The position numbers and the translations under genes are program-made. Shown piece by piece: positions 18,156-27,675 of a stretch of 33,238 nucleotides of DNA. The stretch comes from an uncultured Paracoccaceae bacterium. Lineage in GTDB: Bacteria; Pseudomonadota; Alphaproteobacteria; Rhodobacterales; Rhodobacteraceae. Under the pieces are notes generated by a model. That model made no database searches, was not told where the DNA came from, and saw nothing but the letters and a program-made list of their open reading frames with translations. The stretch is taken from assembly GCA_947311485.1 (NCBI GenBank), contig CAMZLM010000091.1:1-33238 (forward strand), given 5' to 3'. The stretch's first letter is position 1, and each line of letters begins with the position of its first letter.

Positions 18156-19228
18156 TGGTTGATTACGAATCCATCTGGAATATCCTGCCGTTTCCGGCCT
18201 TTGTGATTGATGATCGGGACTATTTCATCGATGCCAACGGGGCCGGTGAACAGTTGGTGCAAACCTCGCGCAAGCAAATGCGCAAGCGGTGCATTTCCGA
18301 TATTTTCGGGACCGGATCGGTGATTGCCGACACGGCGAACACGGCGCGACACAATCACGGCTCCTTGATGCAATACAATGTGGATGTGGCGCTGCTCGAT
18401 CAACCCAGCCAGAGCTGTAACGTACATGTGGGGGTGATGGGGCGCGACAGCAACACGTTGCTGTTGATCATTCAACCCACCGGCGTGGCCCAGAAAATGA
18501 GCCGCTCGCTCACCCATATGGCGGCGGCGCGTTCGGTGGCGGCGATGGCGGCGATGCTGGCGCATGAAATCCGCAACCCGTTGGCGGGGATTTCCGGCGC
18601 GGCGCAATTGCTGGGTATGACGGTGGGCGAGGAAGATCGGGAACTGACCGAAATGATTACCTCTGAAACGCGGCGTATTGGGGAATTGGTGGATCGGGTG
18701 GAACATGTGGGCGATCAGCGCGAAGTGACGCGTAAACCGGTCAATATCCACGATGTTCTGGACCGCGCCCACCGCGCGGCCAAGGCCGGTTTTGCGGCAC
18801 ATGTAACGTTTAGCGTCGAATATGACCCGTCTTTGCCCGATGTGGCAGGGGATAGCGATCAATTGTTGCAAGTGTTTCAAAACCTGTTGAAAAACGCTGC
18901 GGAATCCGTGAGTGGTGCCAAAGGAGCGATCAAAATCCGCACTTCGTATAATTCCGGTGTGAAACTGGCGATGGCGGGAACCCATACGGAAAACCTGCCG
19001 TTGCAAATCGAAATTATCGACAACGGGGCCGGCATACCCGACAGCTTGATTGCGGATATTTTCGACCCGTTTGTCACCAGCAAAGCCAACGGCAGCGGGC
19101 TTGGCCTGCCGCTGGTATCCAAAATAATTGCCGCCCATGGCGGACTGATTGAATGCGCCAGCACTCCGGCGCGCACCGAATTTTGTGTGCGCCTGCCGGT
19201 CTGGCGCCCCGAAATGGAGAAACCCTGA
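18155..19228 (+). CDS. ntrB: Nitrogen regulation sensor histidine kinase NtrB
   Basis: PAS-like N-terminus, AHEIRNPLAGISGAAQLL H-box, NLLKNAAESV N-box, DNGAGIP and GSGLGLPLV; start ATG 18155 (or GTG 18152) overlapping the dusB stop. Confidence 0.92.
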   Translation: MVDYESIWNILPFPAFVIDDRDYFIDANGAGEQLVQTSRKQMRKRCISDIFGTGSVIADTANTARHNHGSLMQYNVDVALLDQPSQSCNVHVGVMGRDSNTLLLIIQPTGVAQKMSRSLTHMAAARSVAAMAAMLAHEIRNPLAGISGAAQLLGMTVGEEDRELTEMITSETRRIGELVDRVEHVGDQREVTRKPVNIHDVLDRAHRAAKAGFAAHVTFSVEYDPSLPDVAGDSDQLLQVFQNLLKNAAESVSGAKGAIKIRTSYNSGVKLAMAGTHTENLPLQIEIIDNGAGIPDSLIADIFDPFVTSKANGSGLGLPLVSKIIAAHGGLIECASTPARTEFCVRLPVWRPEMEKP

Positions 19229-20601
19229 TGCACGGGACTGTTCTTGTTGCCGATGACGACCGCACCATTCGCACGGTTTTAACCCAGGCCCTGACCCGCG
19301 CCGGATGTCGTGTGCGGGCGACATCCAACACCACAACCCTGTGGCGCTGGATTGAGGAAGGCGAGGGCGATGCGGTGATTTCGGATGTGATGATGCCGGA
19401 CGGCAACGGGCTTGACCTGTTACCGGCCATTGTACGCAAACGTCCCGATTTGCCGGTGATCGTGATTTCGGCGCAAAATACGGTGATTACCGCGATCAAG
19501 GCCTCCGAAGCAGGGGCCTATGATTATCTGCCCAAACCCTTTGATCTGCGCGAATTGCTGTCCAAGGTGAACAAGGCCCTGACCCGCACCGAGCCGCCCA
19601 AACCGGATGCGGAGTCGCAGGACACACAATCGGGCCTGCCCTTGATCGGGGGGTCTGCGGCCATGCAAGAGGTCTATCGCATTGTGGCGCGGGTGTTGAA
19701 CACGGATTTGAACGTCCTGATTCTGGGCGAGAGCGGCACGGGAAAAAACCTGCTGGCCAATGCCCTGCACAAGCTGGGCGGACGATCCCGGCGTGATTTT
19801 ATCACGCTGAATGCCGCCACGACGTCGGGCGAGGAAATCGACCGGATTTTATTGGGGGATGATCACGGCAACGGCGGCACGGTGTATCTGGACGAGATTG
19901 GCGAAATGTCCAGCAGCTGCCAATTGAAACTGCTCGGCCATTTGCAGGACCCGATCGTGCAGGCGCGGAATTTCCGGTTTGTTTCGTCTTCCAGCCAACC
20001 GTTGGCGGTGCTGGTTGACGAAGGCGTGTTCCGCGAGGATTTGTATTATCGGTTGAATGTGATGCCGATCAACCTGCCACCGTTGCGCGAACGGATTAAC
20101 GATGTGGCCGACCTGACCCGCCATTTTTTGCAATCGCACGCGGTGTCCGGTTTGGGCAATAAAACCATCTCTCCCGATGCGCTCGATAAAATGCGTCAAT
20201 CCATGTGGCCCGGCAATGTGCGTGCGCTCGAGAATTTTGTTCGCCAATTGGTGGTTCTGTGCCCTGAGGATGAAATCAATGCGGATTTTGTTGTGGCGCA
20301 ACTGGCGCAACTGCCGTCCGAGAAGATCAAGCCACAGGCCGGAAGCGGACAAAACCTGTCGGCCAGTGTGGGGGAACATATCGAGCGGTATTTTAATCAA
20401 CACGGTGATTCCCTGCCACCGCCCGGCCTGTACAACCGGGTGATACGGGAGGTCGAACTCCCGCTGATCGCGCTGACGCTGTCTGCGACACGCGGAAATC
20501 AGATAAAAGCCGCCGAATTATTGGGCATAAACCGGAATACCCTGCGCAAAAAGATTCAAGAACTGGATATTGTGGTGACACGCGGTAAAAGAATGATGTA
20601 A
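19228..20601 (+). CDS. ntrC: Nitrogen regulation response regulator NtrC, GAFTGA-less
   Basis: Receiver MHGTVLVADDDRTIRTVL; Walker A GESGTGK; VYLDEIGEM; Fis-type HTH RGNQIKAAELLGINRNTLRKKI. 1-nt overlap with ntrB. Confidence 0.93.
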   Translation: MHGTVLVADDDRTIRTVLTQALTRAGCRVRATSNTTTLWRWIEEGEGDAVISDVMMPDGNGLDLLPAIVRKRPDLPVIVISAQNTVITAIKASEAGAYDYLPKPFDLRELLSKVNKALTRTEPPKPDAESQDTQSGLPLIGGSAAMQEVYRIVARVLNTDLNVLILGESGTGKNLLANALHKLGGRSRRDFITLNAATTSGEEIDRILLGDDHGNGGTVYLDEIGEMSSSCQLKLLGHLQDPIVQARNFRFVSSSSQPLAVLVDEGVFREDLYYRLNVMPINLPPLRERINDVADLTRHFLQSHAVSGLGNKTISPDALDKMRQSMWPGNVRALENFVRQLVVLCPEDEINADFVVAQLAQLPSEKIKPQAGSGQNLSASVGEHIERYFNQHGDSLPPPGLYNRVIREVELPLIALTLSATRGNQIKAAELLGINRNTLRKKIQELDIVVTRGKRMM

Positions 20602-20645
20602 ACCTGCCACATAATCCGGTGTAATCGGTCAAGGTAGGTTTATTT

Positions 20646-22907
20646 GTGCAACAGTCCAAGGTGAAAGTAGTCTGGCGACAGTTAAACCTGTGGCGGAAAA
20701 GTCGCCGGGCGCAGAGCTTCTTTGCCATGGTGATGGCGTTGATTGCGCCGGTGCTGGTTTTTGCAAACTACTATGTTTTGCGGCCATCGAGCGGCGGGGT
20801 TTCCAATGATCTGCTGCGATTGGTTCTCCTGTTTGATTTGATTTACATGCTGGTGCTGGCGGCGCTGGTGGCGCAAAAGGTCATGCGGATCATCAACGCC
20901 CGCAACGCCAAAACCGCCGGATCGCGGCTGCATTTGCGGCTGAGCGGGGTGTTTTCAATCGTGGCGCTGGTGCCAACCATTGTGGTGGCGGTGATTTCCA
21001 CGATTTTGCTGAACTTCGGCTTTGAAAACTGGTTTTCGACGCGGGTGCAAAATGTGGTTGGCAACTCTCTGGCGGCGGCGCAGGCCTATGAATTTGAAAA
21101 ACGCAATGACCTGAGCAACGACGCCCGTTTGTTGGCGCAGTTTTTGGAACAACAACACCGAATTGCCCCGAATGCTGGCGATGCCGAGCTGCGAACTGCC
21201 CTGACGCTGGGCCAAAAACGCATTCAGCGCGGGTTGAAAGAGGCCTTTGTCATTGATGGCGGTGCCCGGTTACGTGCCCGCGGCGAACGAAGCTATCTGT
21301 TTGATTTTGAAGAACCGTCACCGGATGAATTGGCCCGTGCCGAGGCCAAAGAACTGGTGATTATCGAGGATTGGGACAACAACGAATTCCGCGCGCTGTT
21401 GCGGTTGAACGGGTTTGTCGATCGCTATGTCTATATTTCGCGCAAGGTAGACGGAAAAATCCTCAGCTTGCTGGATGAAACCAAAGAAACCGTGGCCGTG
21501 TACAACCAGATGGAGCGCGAACGCGACAAGTTGTTGTTTGATTTGGCGTTGATTTATCTGGGCTTTGCGCTGGTGGTGATTTTGGCGGCGATCTGGCTGG
21601 GATTGTGGTTTGCCGAACGGCTGGCGCGTCCCATGGGCCGGTTGGCGGGGGCGGTGCAACGGGTCGGGGCCGGCGATCTGGGCGTGAAGGTGCGCGAAGA
21701 GGAGGGCGACGATGAAATCGCCATGCTGGGGCGGGTGTTCAACCGCATGAGCCAACAGGTGAAACGCCAGCATGATGACCTGCGCGAGGCCAACGCCCGC
21801 ACCGAACGCCGGCGCCGGTTGTTTGACAGCGTGCTGTCCGGGGTGACGGCCGGTGTGGTCGGCCTGACGCCGGAGGGCCGCATCGAGGTGATGAATTCGG
21901 CCGCGTCGCGGTTGCTCAACCTGCAACGGGATGATGACATCGATCTGGAGTTGACCGAAGCCGTGCCGGAGTTTGCCGAACTGTTCAACAAATTGAACGA
22001 AACCGGAGCCAAATTCACCCAAAAGGAAATCCGCCTGACCCGTGCCGGCAGTCCGGAAATCTTGCTGGTGCGGATTGCGATGCGGCTGTCGGAAACCGGC
22101 CTGCTTGAGGGCTATGTCGTGACCTTTGACGATGTCACCGATCTGGTATCGGCGCAACGGATGGCGGCCTGGGGGGATGTGGCGCGCCGGATTGCCCATG
22201 AGATCAAAAATCCACTGACACCGATTCAGCTGTCGGCCGAACGGATGCGGCGCAAATTCGCGCCTTTGGTCGGGGATCAGGCCGAAACGCTCGAGCAATA
22301 TTCGGACGTGATCATCCGGCAAACCAATGATCTGCGCCGGATTGTGGACGAATTTTCAAAATTCGCCCGCATGCCGGAACCGGAACGCCGGATGCATGAC
22401 CTTAGTAAACTGATCAGTGACGCCGTGGTTTTGCAGCAGGATGCGCTGGCCCCGACAGTGATCACGCTGGACAATCAATGCGATCCGATTATGGCCGACA
22501 TTGATGCCACCATGATCAATCAGGCGCTAACAAACCTGATCAAGAACGCCGGAGAAGCCATTGATACCTACAGAAAAAATAATGACAATCCGGAATTTGA
22601 AGGCCGCATATTTGTGCAGGTGAATTCCGGAAATGTCAGCACCGAAATTCTGATTCAGGACAACGGCATCGGCCTGCCGGTGGAAAACAGATCGCGGTTG
22701 TTTGAACCCTATGTGACCCATCGCGAAAACGGCACCGGTCTTGGCTTGCCGATTGTGAAGAAAATTATCGAAGAGCACGGCGGCTCGCTCGAGCTGCTGG
22801 ATGCACCGGTATTTGACGGGGCAACCCGATGCGGGGCCATGGCAAGGATCGTTTTGCCATTTGCCAGTGAACAGAGTACAGTAATCGAAAAAGGTAAAGT
22901 GGCATAA
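20646..22907 (+). CDS. ntrY: Nitrogen regulation sensor histidine kinase NtrY
   Basis: 753 aa from GTG start; multiple N-terminal TMs, HAMP, PAS, RRIAHEIKNPLTPIQLSAERMRRKF H-box, NGTGLGLPIVKKIIEEHGG. Confidence 0.93.
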   Translation: MQQSKVKVVWRQLNLWRKSRRAQSFFAMVMALIAPVLVFANYYVLRPSSGGVSNDLLRLVLLFDLIYMLVLAALVAQKVMRIINARNAKTAGSRLHLRLSGVFSIVALVPTIVVAVISTILLNFGFENWFSTRVQNVVGNSLAAAQAYEFEKRNDLSNDARLLAQFLEQQHRIAPNAGDAELRTALTLGQKRIQRGLKEAFVIDGGARLRARGERSYLFDFEEPSPDELARAEAKELVIIEDWDNNEFRALLRLNGFVDRYVYISRKVDGKILSLLDETKETVAVYNQMERERDKLLFDLALIYLGFALVVILAAIWLGLWFAERLARPMGRLAGAVQRVGAGDLGVKVREEEGDDEIAMLGRVFNRMSQQVKRQHDDLREANARTERRRRLFDSVLSGVTAGVVGLTPEGRIEVMNSAASRLLNLQRDDDIDLELTEAVPEFAELFNKLNETGAKFTQKEIRLTRAGSPEILLVRIAMRLSETGLLEGYVVTFDDVTDLVSAQRMAAWGDVARRIAHEIKNPLTPIQLSAERMRRKFAPLVGDQAETLEQYSDVIIRQTNDLRRIVDEFSKFARMPEPERRMHDLSKLISDAVVLQQDALAPTVITLDNQCDPIMADIDATMINQALTNLIKNAGEAIDTYRKNNDNPEFEGRIFVQVNSGNVSTEILIQDNGIGLPVENRSRLFEPYVTHRENGTGLGLPIVKKIIEEHGGSLELLDAPVFDGATRCGAMARIVLPFASEQSTVIEKGKVA

Positions 22908-22931
22908 AATGTCACTGAAGGAGCGGTAAAG

Positions 22932-24332
22932 ATGGGCGATATTTTAGTCGTAGATGACGAAAAAGACATTCGGGAACTGGTGTCGGATATTTTGGTGGAC
23001 GAGGGCTACACAACCCGCAAAGCCGCCAATTCGGACGAGGCATTCAAGGAAATCAATTCGGATCCGCCGGATCTGATCATTCTGGATATCTGGCTCAAGG
23101 ATAGCCGGCTGGACGGGATTGAAATCCTGAAAAACGTGCGCCGCGACAATCCCGATATTCCGGTGGTGATTATTTCCGGCCACGGCAATATCGAAATCGC
23201 CGTGGCGGCGGTGAAACAGGGCGCGTATGATTTCATCGAAAAGCCGTTCAATATCGATCAGCTGATGGTGGTCATTGCGCGGGGGATGGAGACCTCGCGC
23301 CTGCGGCGTGAAAATGCCACGCTCAAGGTGCGGGATGTGACGTCTTCGGTGATGATCGGACAATCGCCGGCCTTTCGCAATTTGGTTGCCCAGCTTGACA
23401 AAGTAACCCGCACCAACGGGCGCATTATGCTAACCGGCCCTTCTGGTGCCGGCAAAGAGGTCGCCGCGCGTTATATCCATTCCAAATCCAACCGTGCCAA
23501 TGCGCCGTTCATTTCGGTAAATTCGGCCACCATCGATCCCGAGCGCATGGAAGAGGTGCTGTTTGGCCGTGAAGGCACCGAACGGGGCTATGAACCGGGG
23601 TTGCTGGAACAGGCGCATGGCGGCATTGTTTTCTTTGACGAAGTTGCCGATATGCCGATTGTCACCCAATCCAAAATCCTGCGCGTGCTGGTCGAACAAC
23701 AATTCACCCGTGTGGGCGGTTCGGACAAAGTGCGCGTCGATATCCGCGTTATTTCCGCCACCAATCGCGATCTGATGGCCGAAATTGCCGCAGGACGGTT
23801 CCGCGAAGAGCTGTACCACCGGCTGAACGTGGTGCCGATCAACGTGCCGTCGCTTGAAACACGGCGCGAGGATATCCCCCTGATTGCCAGTCATTTCATA
23901 CAGGAATTCAACCGCGATCAGGGCCTACCTTTGCGTGAACTGACCGAGGAAACTTCGGCGCTGTTGCAAACCATGTCCTGGCCCGGAAACGTACGCCAGT
24001 TGCGCAATGTGATCGAGCGGGTGTTGATCCTCGGCCCGGAAGGCGGCCCGATCGAGGTCAAGGAAATTCCCGGCAATGACGAGGCCGCCACCGGTTCGGG
24101 CGGGCTGTCCAATACCTATGCCACCCTGCCGCTGCGCGAGGCGCGCGAAATGTTTGAACGGGAATATCTGATGGCCCAGATCAACCGGTTTGGCGGCAAT
24201 ATTTCCCGCACCGCCAGTTTTGTCGGCATGGAGCGTTCGGCCCTGCACCGCAAGTTGAAAACGCTCAATGTGGTGACGACAAACCGGGCGGGAACGCGGG
24301 TTGCCCAAATCGAAGACCAGCCGGAAGAATAG
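22932..24332 (+). CDS. ntrX: Nitrogen regulation response regulator NtrX
   Basis: Receiver MGDILVVDDEKDIRELVSDIL; AAA+ GPSGAGKE, IVFFDEVADM; adjacent to ntrY. Confidence 0.93.
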   Translation: MGDILVVDDEKDIRELVSDILVDEGYTTRKAANSDEAFKEINSDPPDLIILDIWLKDSRLDGIEILKNVRRDNPDIPVVIISGHGNIEIAVAAVKQGAYDFIEKPFNIDQLMVVIARGMETSRLRRENATLKVRDVTSSVMIGQSPAFRNLVAQLDKVTRTNGRIMLTGPSGAGKEVAARYIHSKSNRANAPFISVNSATIDPERMEEVLFGREGTERGYEPGLLEQAHGGIVFFDEVADMPIVTQSKILRVLVEQQFTRVGGSDKVRVDIRVISATNRDLMAEIAAGRFREELYHRLNVVPINVPSLETRREDIPLIASHFIQEFNRDQGLPLRELTEETSALLQTMSWPGNVRQLRNVIERVLILGPEGGPIEVKEIPGNDEAATGSGGLSNTYATLPLREAREMFEREYLMAQINRFGGNISRTASFVGMERSALHRKLKTLNVVTTNRAGTRVAQIEDQPEE

Positions 24333-24341
24333 GGGGCACCA

Positions 24342-25718
24342 ATGAAAGTAATCGTATGCGGGGCAGGGCAGGTGGGCTGGCAAATTGCCCGTCATCTGGC
24401 GGCCGAAGACAATGACGTTACCATTGTTGATAAAAACGAAGCGCTGGTAAATCAGGCCACGGATACGCTGGACGTGGGCGGGATTACCGGATTTGCCTCC
24501 TATCCGGATGTGCTGGAAAAGGCCGGTGCACGGGATGCGGATATGATCATCGCCGCAACCTATCTGGACGAAGTCAACATGGTCACCTGTCAGGTGGCGC
24601 ATTCGGTGTTTGGTGTGCCGCGCAAGGTGGCGCGTTTGCGGGCGCAATCCTATCTGGATCCGGCCTATTCCGATTTGTTTCAACGCAATCACCTGCCGAT
24701 CGATGTGATTATTTCACCGGAACTGGAGGTCGCCGCCGCCGCCCTGCGCCAGCTGGCCGCCCCCGCGACCTTTGACAGCGAGCCGTTTTTGCAAGGCGGG
24801 CTGGAAATGGTCGGTATTATTCTACAAGAGGACTGCGCCGTTCTGAACACGCCCTTGCGCCAGTTGTCCGAACTTTTCCCGACCCTGCGGGCCATTGTCA
24901 GCGGTATTCGGCGCAATGGTAACCTGTTTAGCGCCTCCCCCGATGATCAGCTTTTTATCGGGGATCAGGTGTTTTTATTCACCCACAAAGAAGACCTGAA
25001 ACGCTCGCTCGAAATCTTTGGCAAAGCCAATAAAAAACGCGAACGGGTGATTATTATCGGGGGCGGCAATGTGGGGCTGGCCGTGGCGCAGAACCTCGAA
25101 AATCAGAGCGAACGCATTCGGGCCAAGTTGATCGAACGCGACCGCAGCCGCGCGGAAACCGCGGCAGAAGCCCTTGAACGCACGATTGTTTTGCATGGCG
25201 ACGGGCTGGATATGGACTTGCTGGAAGAGGCCAACCTGAAAACCGCCGATGCGGTTCTGGCGGTGACCGATGACGATAAAACCAACCTTTTGGTGGCCAC
25301 ACGGGTCAAGGCGGCGGGCTGTCCCTCTGCGATTGCGCTGGTGAATGATCCGACGCTGTCTTCCTTGCTGGAACCGTTGAACATCGACGCATTCATCCAG
25401 CCACGCGCCACGACAGTTTCCTCTATCCTGCGCCATATTCGCCATGGCCGCGTGCGTCAGGTTTATTCCATTGGCGACGCCGAAGCCGAGGTGATCGAGG
25501 TGCAGGTCATGGCGTCTTCGTCCATTTCCGGCCAGAAAATCCGCAACATCGATTTCCCCGAGGGGGCGATGGTCGCCGCAGTGCAGTCGGGCGATAAAAT
25601 CGTCCGGCCCAACGGGGATACGGTGCTGAATGACGGTGATTTCGCGGTGATTTTCTCGTTGGTGGCCGATGTGCCAGAGGTCGAGCGCCTGTTTCAGGTC
25701 AGCATCGACTATTTCTAG
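24342..25718 (+). CDS. trkA: Trk potassium uptake protein TrkA
   Basis: 458 aa; two Rossmann RCK-N domains (VIVCGAGQVGWQIARHLAAEDNDVTIVD; VIIIGGGNVGLAVAQNLE). Confidence 0.95.
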   Translation: MKVIVCGAGQVGWQIARHLAAEDNDVTIVDKNEALVNQATDTLDVGGITGFASYPDVLEKAGARDADMIIAATYLDEVNMVTCQVAHSVFGVPRKVARLRAQSYLDPAYSDLFQRNHLPIDVIISPELEVAAAALRQLAAPATFDSEPFLQGGLEMVGIILQEDCAVLNTPLRQLSELFPTLRAIVSGIRRNGNLFSASPDDQLFIGDQVFLFTHKEDLKRSLEIFGKANKKRERVIIIGGGNVGLAVAQNLENQSERIRAKLIERDRSRAETAAEALERTIVLHGDGLDMDLLEEANLKTADAVLAVTDDDKTNLLVATRVKAAGCPSAIALVNDPTLSSLLEPLNIDAFIQPRATTVSSILRHIRHGRVRQVYSIGDAEAEVIEVQVMASSSISGQKIRNIDFPEGAMVAAVQSGDKIVRPNGDTVLNDGDFAVIFSLVADVPEVERLFQVSIDYF

Positions 25719-25775
25719 GGTAGGGAAAACCATGGTGTCAGCGATGTTCCTTGCCCGGCAAATCGGAGGTGTGCG

Positions 25776-27278
25776 ATGAAATGGCTGCGCACATTGCCGC
25801 TGTTTGTGGTTCTGCTCGGCATTGCTATCTTGTCGATGTATGTGCCGATGGCGCTGGCGATCCGGCAGGAAAACTGGCTGGTGGCCCGTACGCTGTTTTT
25901 CTATACCACCTTTGAATTCATTGTGGTTTCCATGATCGCGGTGGCGACATCCGGTTATGTCCCGCGCAACACCGCGCGCAGTTATTTGCTGACGGTTTTT
26001 GCCGCATTGATCACCATTCCCGCCGTGTTGGCGCTGCCGTTTGATCAGCTGGTGAAATCGGTCAACTTCTTTCAGGCCTATTTCGAAATGCTGTCCAGTT
26101 TCACCACCACTGGGGCGACGCTGTTTGACAATCCATCGGCCATTCCGGACCCGTTGCATTTGATGCGGGCGCTGACCGGCTGGATGGGCGGGTTTTTCAT
26201 TCTGGTGGTGGCTCTGTCAATTTTTGCGCCGTTGAATATTGGCGGATTCGAGGTTTTCACCGCCGCCAATACCGCCAAGGCCATGCCCCAGTTCGGCACC
26301 GCGCTCGCCACCCAACGGCTACAGCGCTACACCCGCCAGATTTTTCCAGCCTATACGGTGTTAACCGCTGTGCTGGCCTTTGTCCTGCTGGTGGTGGGCG
26401 ATCGCTCGCTTGTGGCGGTGTCCCATGCCATGTCGATCATGTCGACCAGCGGCATTTCCCCTGTCGGCGGTCTGAGCCACAGCAACAGCGGCATTGGCGG
26501 GGAAATATTGATGTTCCTGTTCCTGATTTTTGCCGTGTCACGCCATACCTTGCTTCAGGACAGGGACGGGCAGGGGCTGCGCAATTTACGCAAGGACAAA
26601 GAGCTGAACCTGATGCTGATTTGTCTGGTTATTTTGCCGATACTGCTGTTTTTGCGCCATTGGTTCGGTGCGCTCGAGGTTGACGCCCAAACCGATTTCA
26701 AAACCGCCATTTCCGCGCTTTGGGGCAGCATGTTTACGGTACTTTCCTTTCTGACCACCACCGGGTTTGACAGCGTCGCCTGGGGGGGAACGCGGGCCTG
26801 GTCCGGGCTTGGCACGACCGGGCTTATACTTATGGGGTTGGCGATTATTGGAGGCGGGGTTGCCACCACCGCCGGCGGGATCAAGCTGTTGCGGGTCTAT
26901 GCGCTGTTCAAACACGGCCAACGCGAGGTCGCCCGCCTGAGCCACCCGAATTCCGTTGGCGGCAGTTCCAGCCGCGCAAAGGCGATCCGCCGCGATGGCG
27001 CACAGGTGGCATGGGTGTTCTTGATGTTGTTCACGCTGTCGCTGGGGATCATTGCTCTGGCTCTGTCACTTACCGGCCTCAGCTTTGAGGATTCGCTGGT
27101 TTATTCGGTGGCGGGGCTGTCCACAACCGGTCCGGTGGTGCAAATGGCCTCGGATAGCGGATTGAATTACGCGCATATTTCGGATGCCGCAAAGGCGATT
27201 TTATGTGTTGCCATGGTGCTTGGCCGGCTAGAGGCATTGGCGGTGATTGCCCTGCTCAACCCGAATTATTGGCGCTAA
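25776..27278 (+). CDS. trkH: Trk potassium uptake membrane subunit TrkH
   Basis: 500 aa polytopic; pore-loop motifs SSFTTTGATLFDN, SIMSTSGISPVGGL, SFLTTTGFDS, AGLSTTGPVVQ; SD GGAGG before ATG 25776. Confidence 0.93.
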   Translation: MKWLRTLPLFVVLLGIAILSMYVPMALAIRQENWLVARTLFFYTTFEFIVVSMIAVATSGYVPRNTARSYLLTVFAALITIPAVLALPFDQLVKSVNFFQAYFEMLSSFTTTGATLFDNPSAIPDPLHLMRALTGWMGGFFILVVALSIFAPLNIGGFEVFTAANTAKAMPQFGTALATQRLQRYTRQIFPAYTVLTAVLAFVLLVVGDRSLVAVSHAMSIMSTSGISPVGGLSHSNSGIGGEILMFLFLIFAVSRHTLLQDRDGQGLRNLRKDKELNLMLICLVILPILLFLRHWFGALEVDAQTDFKTAISALWGSMFTVLSFLTTTGFDSVAWGGTRAWSGLGTTGLILMGLAIIGGGVATTAGGIKLLRVYALFKHGQREVARLSHPNSVGGSSSRAKAIRRDGAQVAWVFLMLFTLSLGIIALALSLTGLSFEDSLVYSVAGLSTTGPVVQMASDSGLNYAHISDAAKAILCVAMVLGRLEALAVIALLNPNYWR

Positions 27279-27299
27279 ATTCATCCGGTTAACGAAAAC

Positions 27300-27328
27300 T
27301 TGCATATTTTTCCCTGTAGCGGTGTAAA
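27300..27328 (+). promoter_or_regulatory. Possible sigma70-type promoter upstream of hfq
   Basis: TTGCAT (27300-27305), 17-nt spacer, TGTAAA (27323-27328) in the 160-nt trkH-hfq gap; motif inspection only. Confidence 0.4.
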
Positions 27329-27438
27329 TTTCGCTGGCAAATCTTCTATTTCTCTTCATAATCGGCCGGAACGAACTCAACGACAACAACATCCTGCGAC
27401 AGTTAACGTGGGGCTATAAAACTTAAGGCTTGAAAATA

Positions 27439-27675
27439 ATGGCTGCCGATCGACAAAACCTGCAAGACGCGTTTTTAAACAACGTGCGTAAATCAAAAAT
27501 TTCCGTGACGATCTTTCTGATCAACGGGGTTAAACTTCAGGGGATTATCACCTGGTTTGACAATTTCTGCGTGCTGCTGCGCCGGGATGGGCAATCGCAA
27601 CTGGTGTATAAACACGCGATTTCCACCATCATGCCGAGCCAACCTGTGCAGCTCTATGACGGAGAAGACAGCTGA
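27439..27675 (+). CDS. hfq: RNA chaperone Hfq
   Basis: [69 protein letters not shown] at 27439 is preferred over TTG 27430. Confidence 0.97.
   Translation: MAADRQNLQDAFLNNVRKSKISVTIFLINGVKLQGIITWFDNFCVLLRRDGQSQLVYKHAISTIMPSQPVQLYDGEDS

Noticed and set aside
17990-19336. 448-aa minus-strand ORF opposite ntrB/ntrC
   Set aside because: Low-complexity His/Arg/Gln-rich translation spanning two real genes on the other strand; shadow ORF.
22909-22929. 6-codon ATG...TAA mini-ORF between ntrY and ntrX
   Set aside because: Too short and overlapping the ntrX SD region; expected by chance.
24975-26159. 394-aa minus-strand ORF opposite trkA/trkH
   Set aside because: His/Arg/Gln-rich antisense translation with no domain; spans two well-supported genes.
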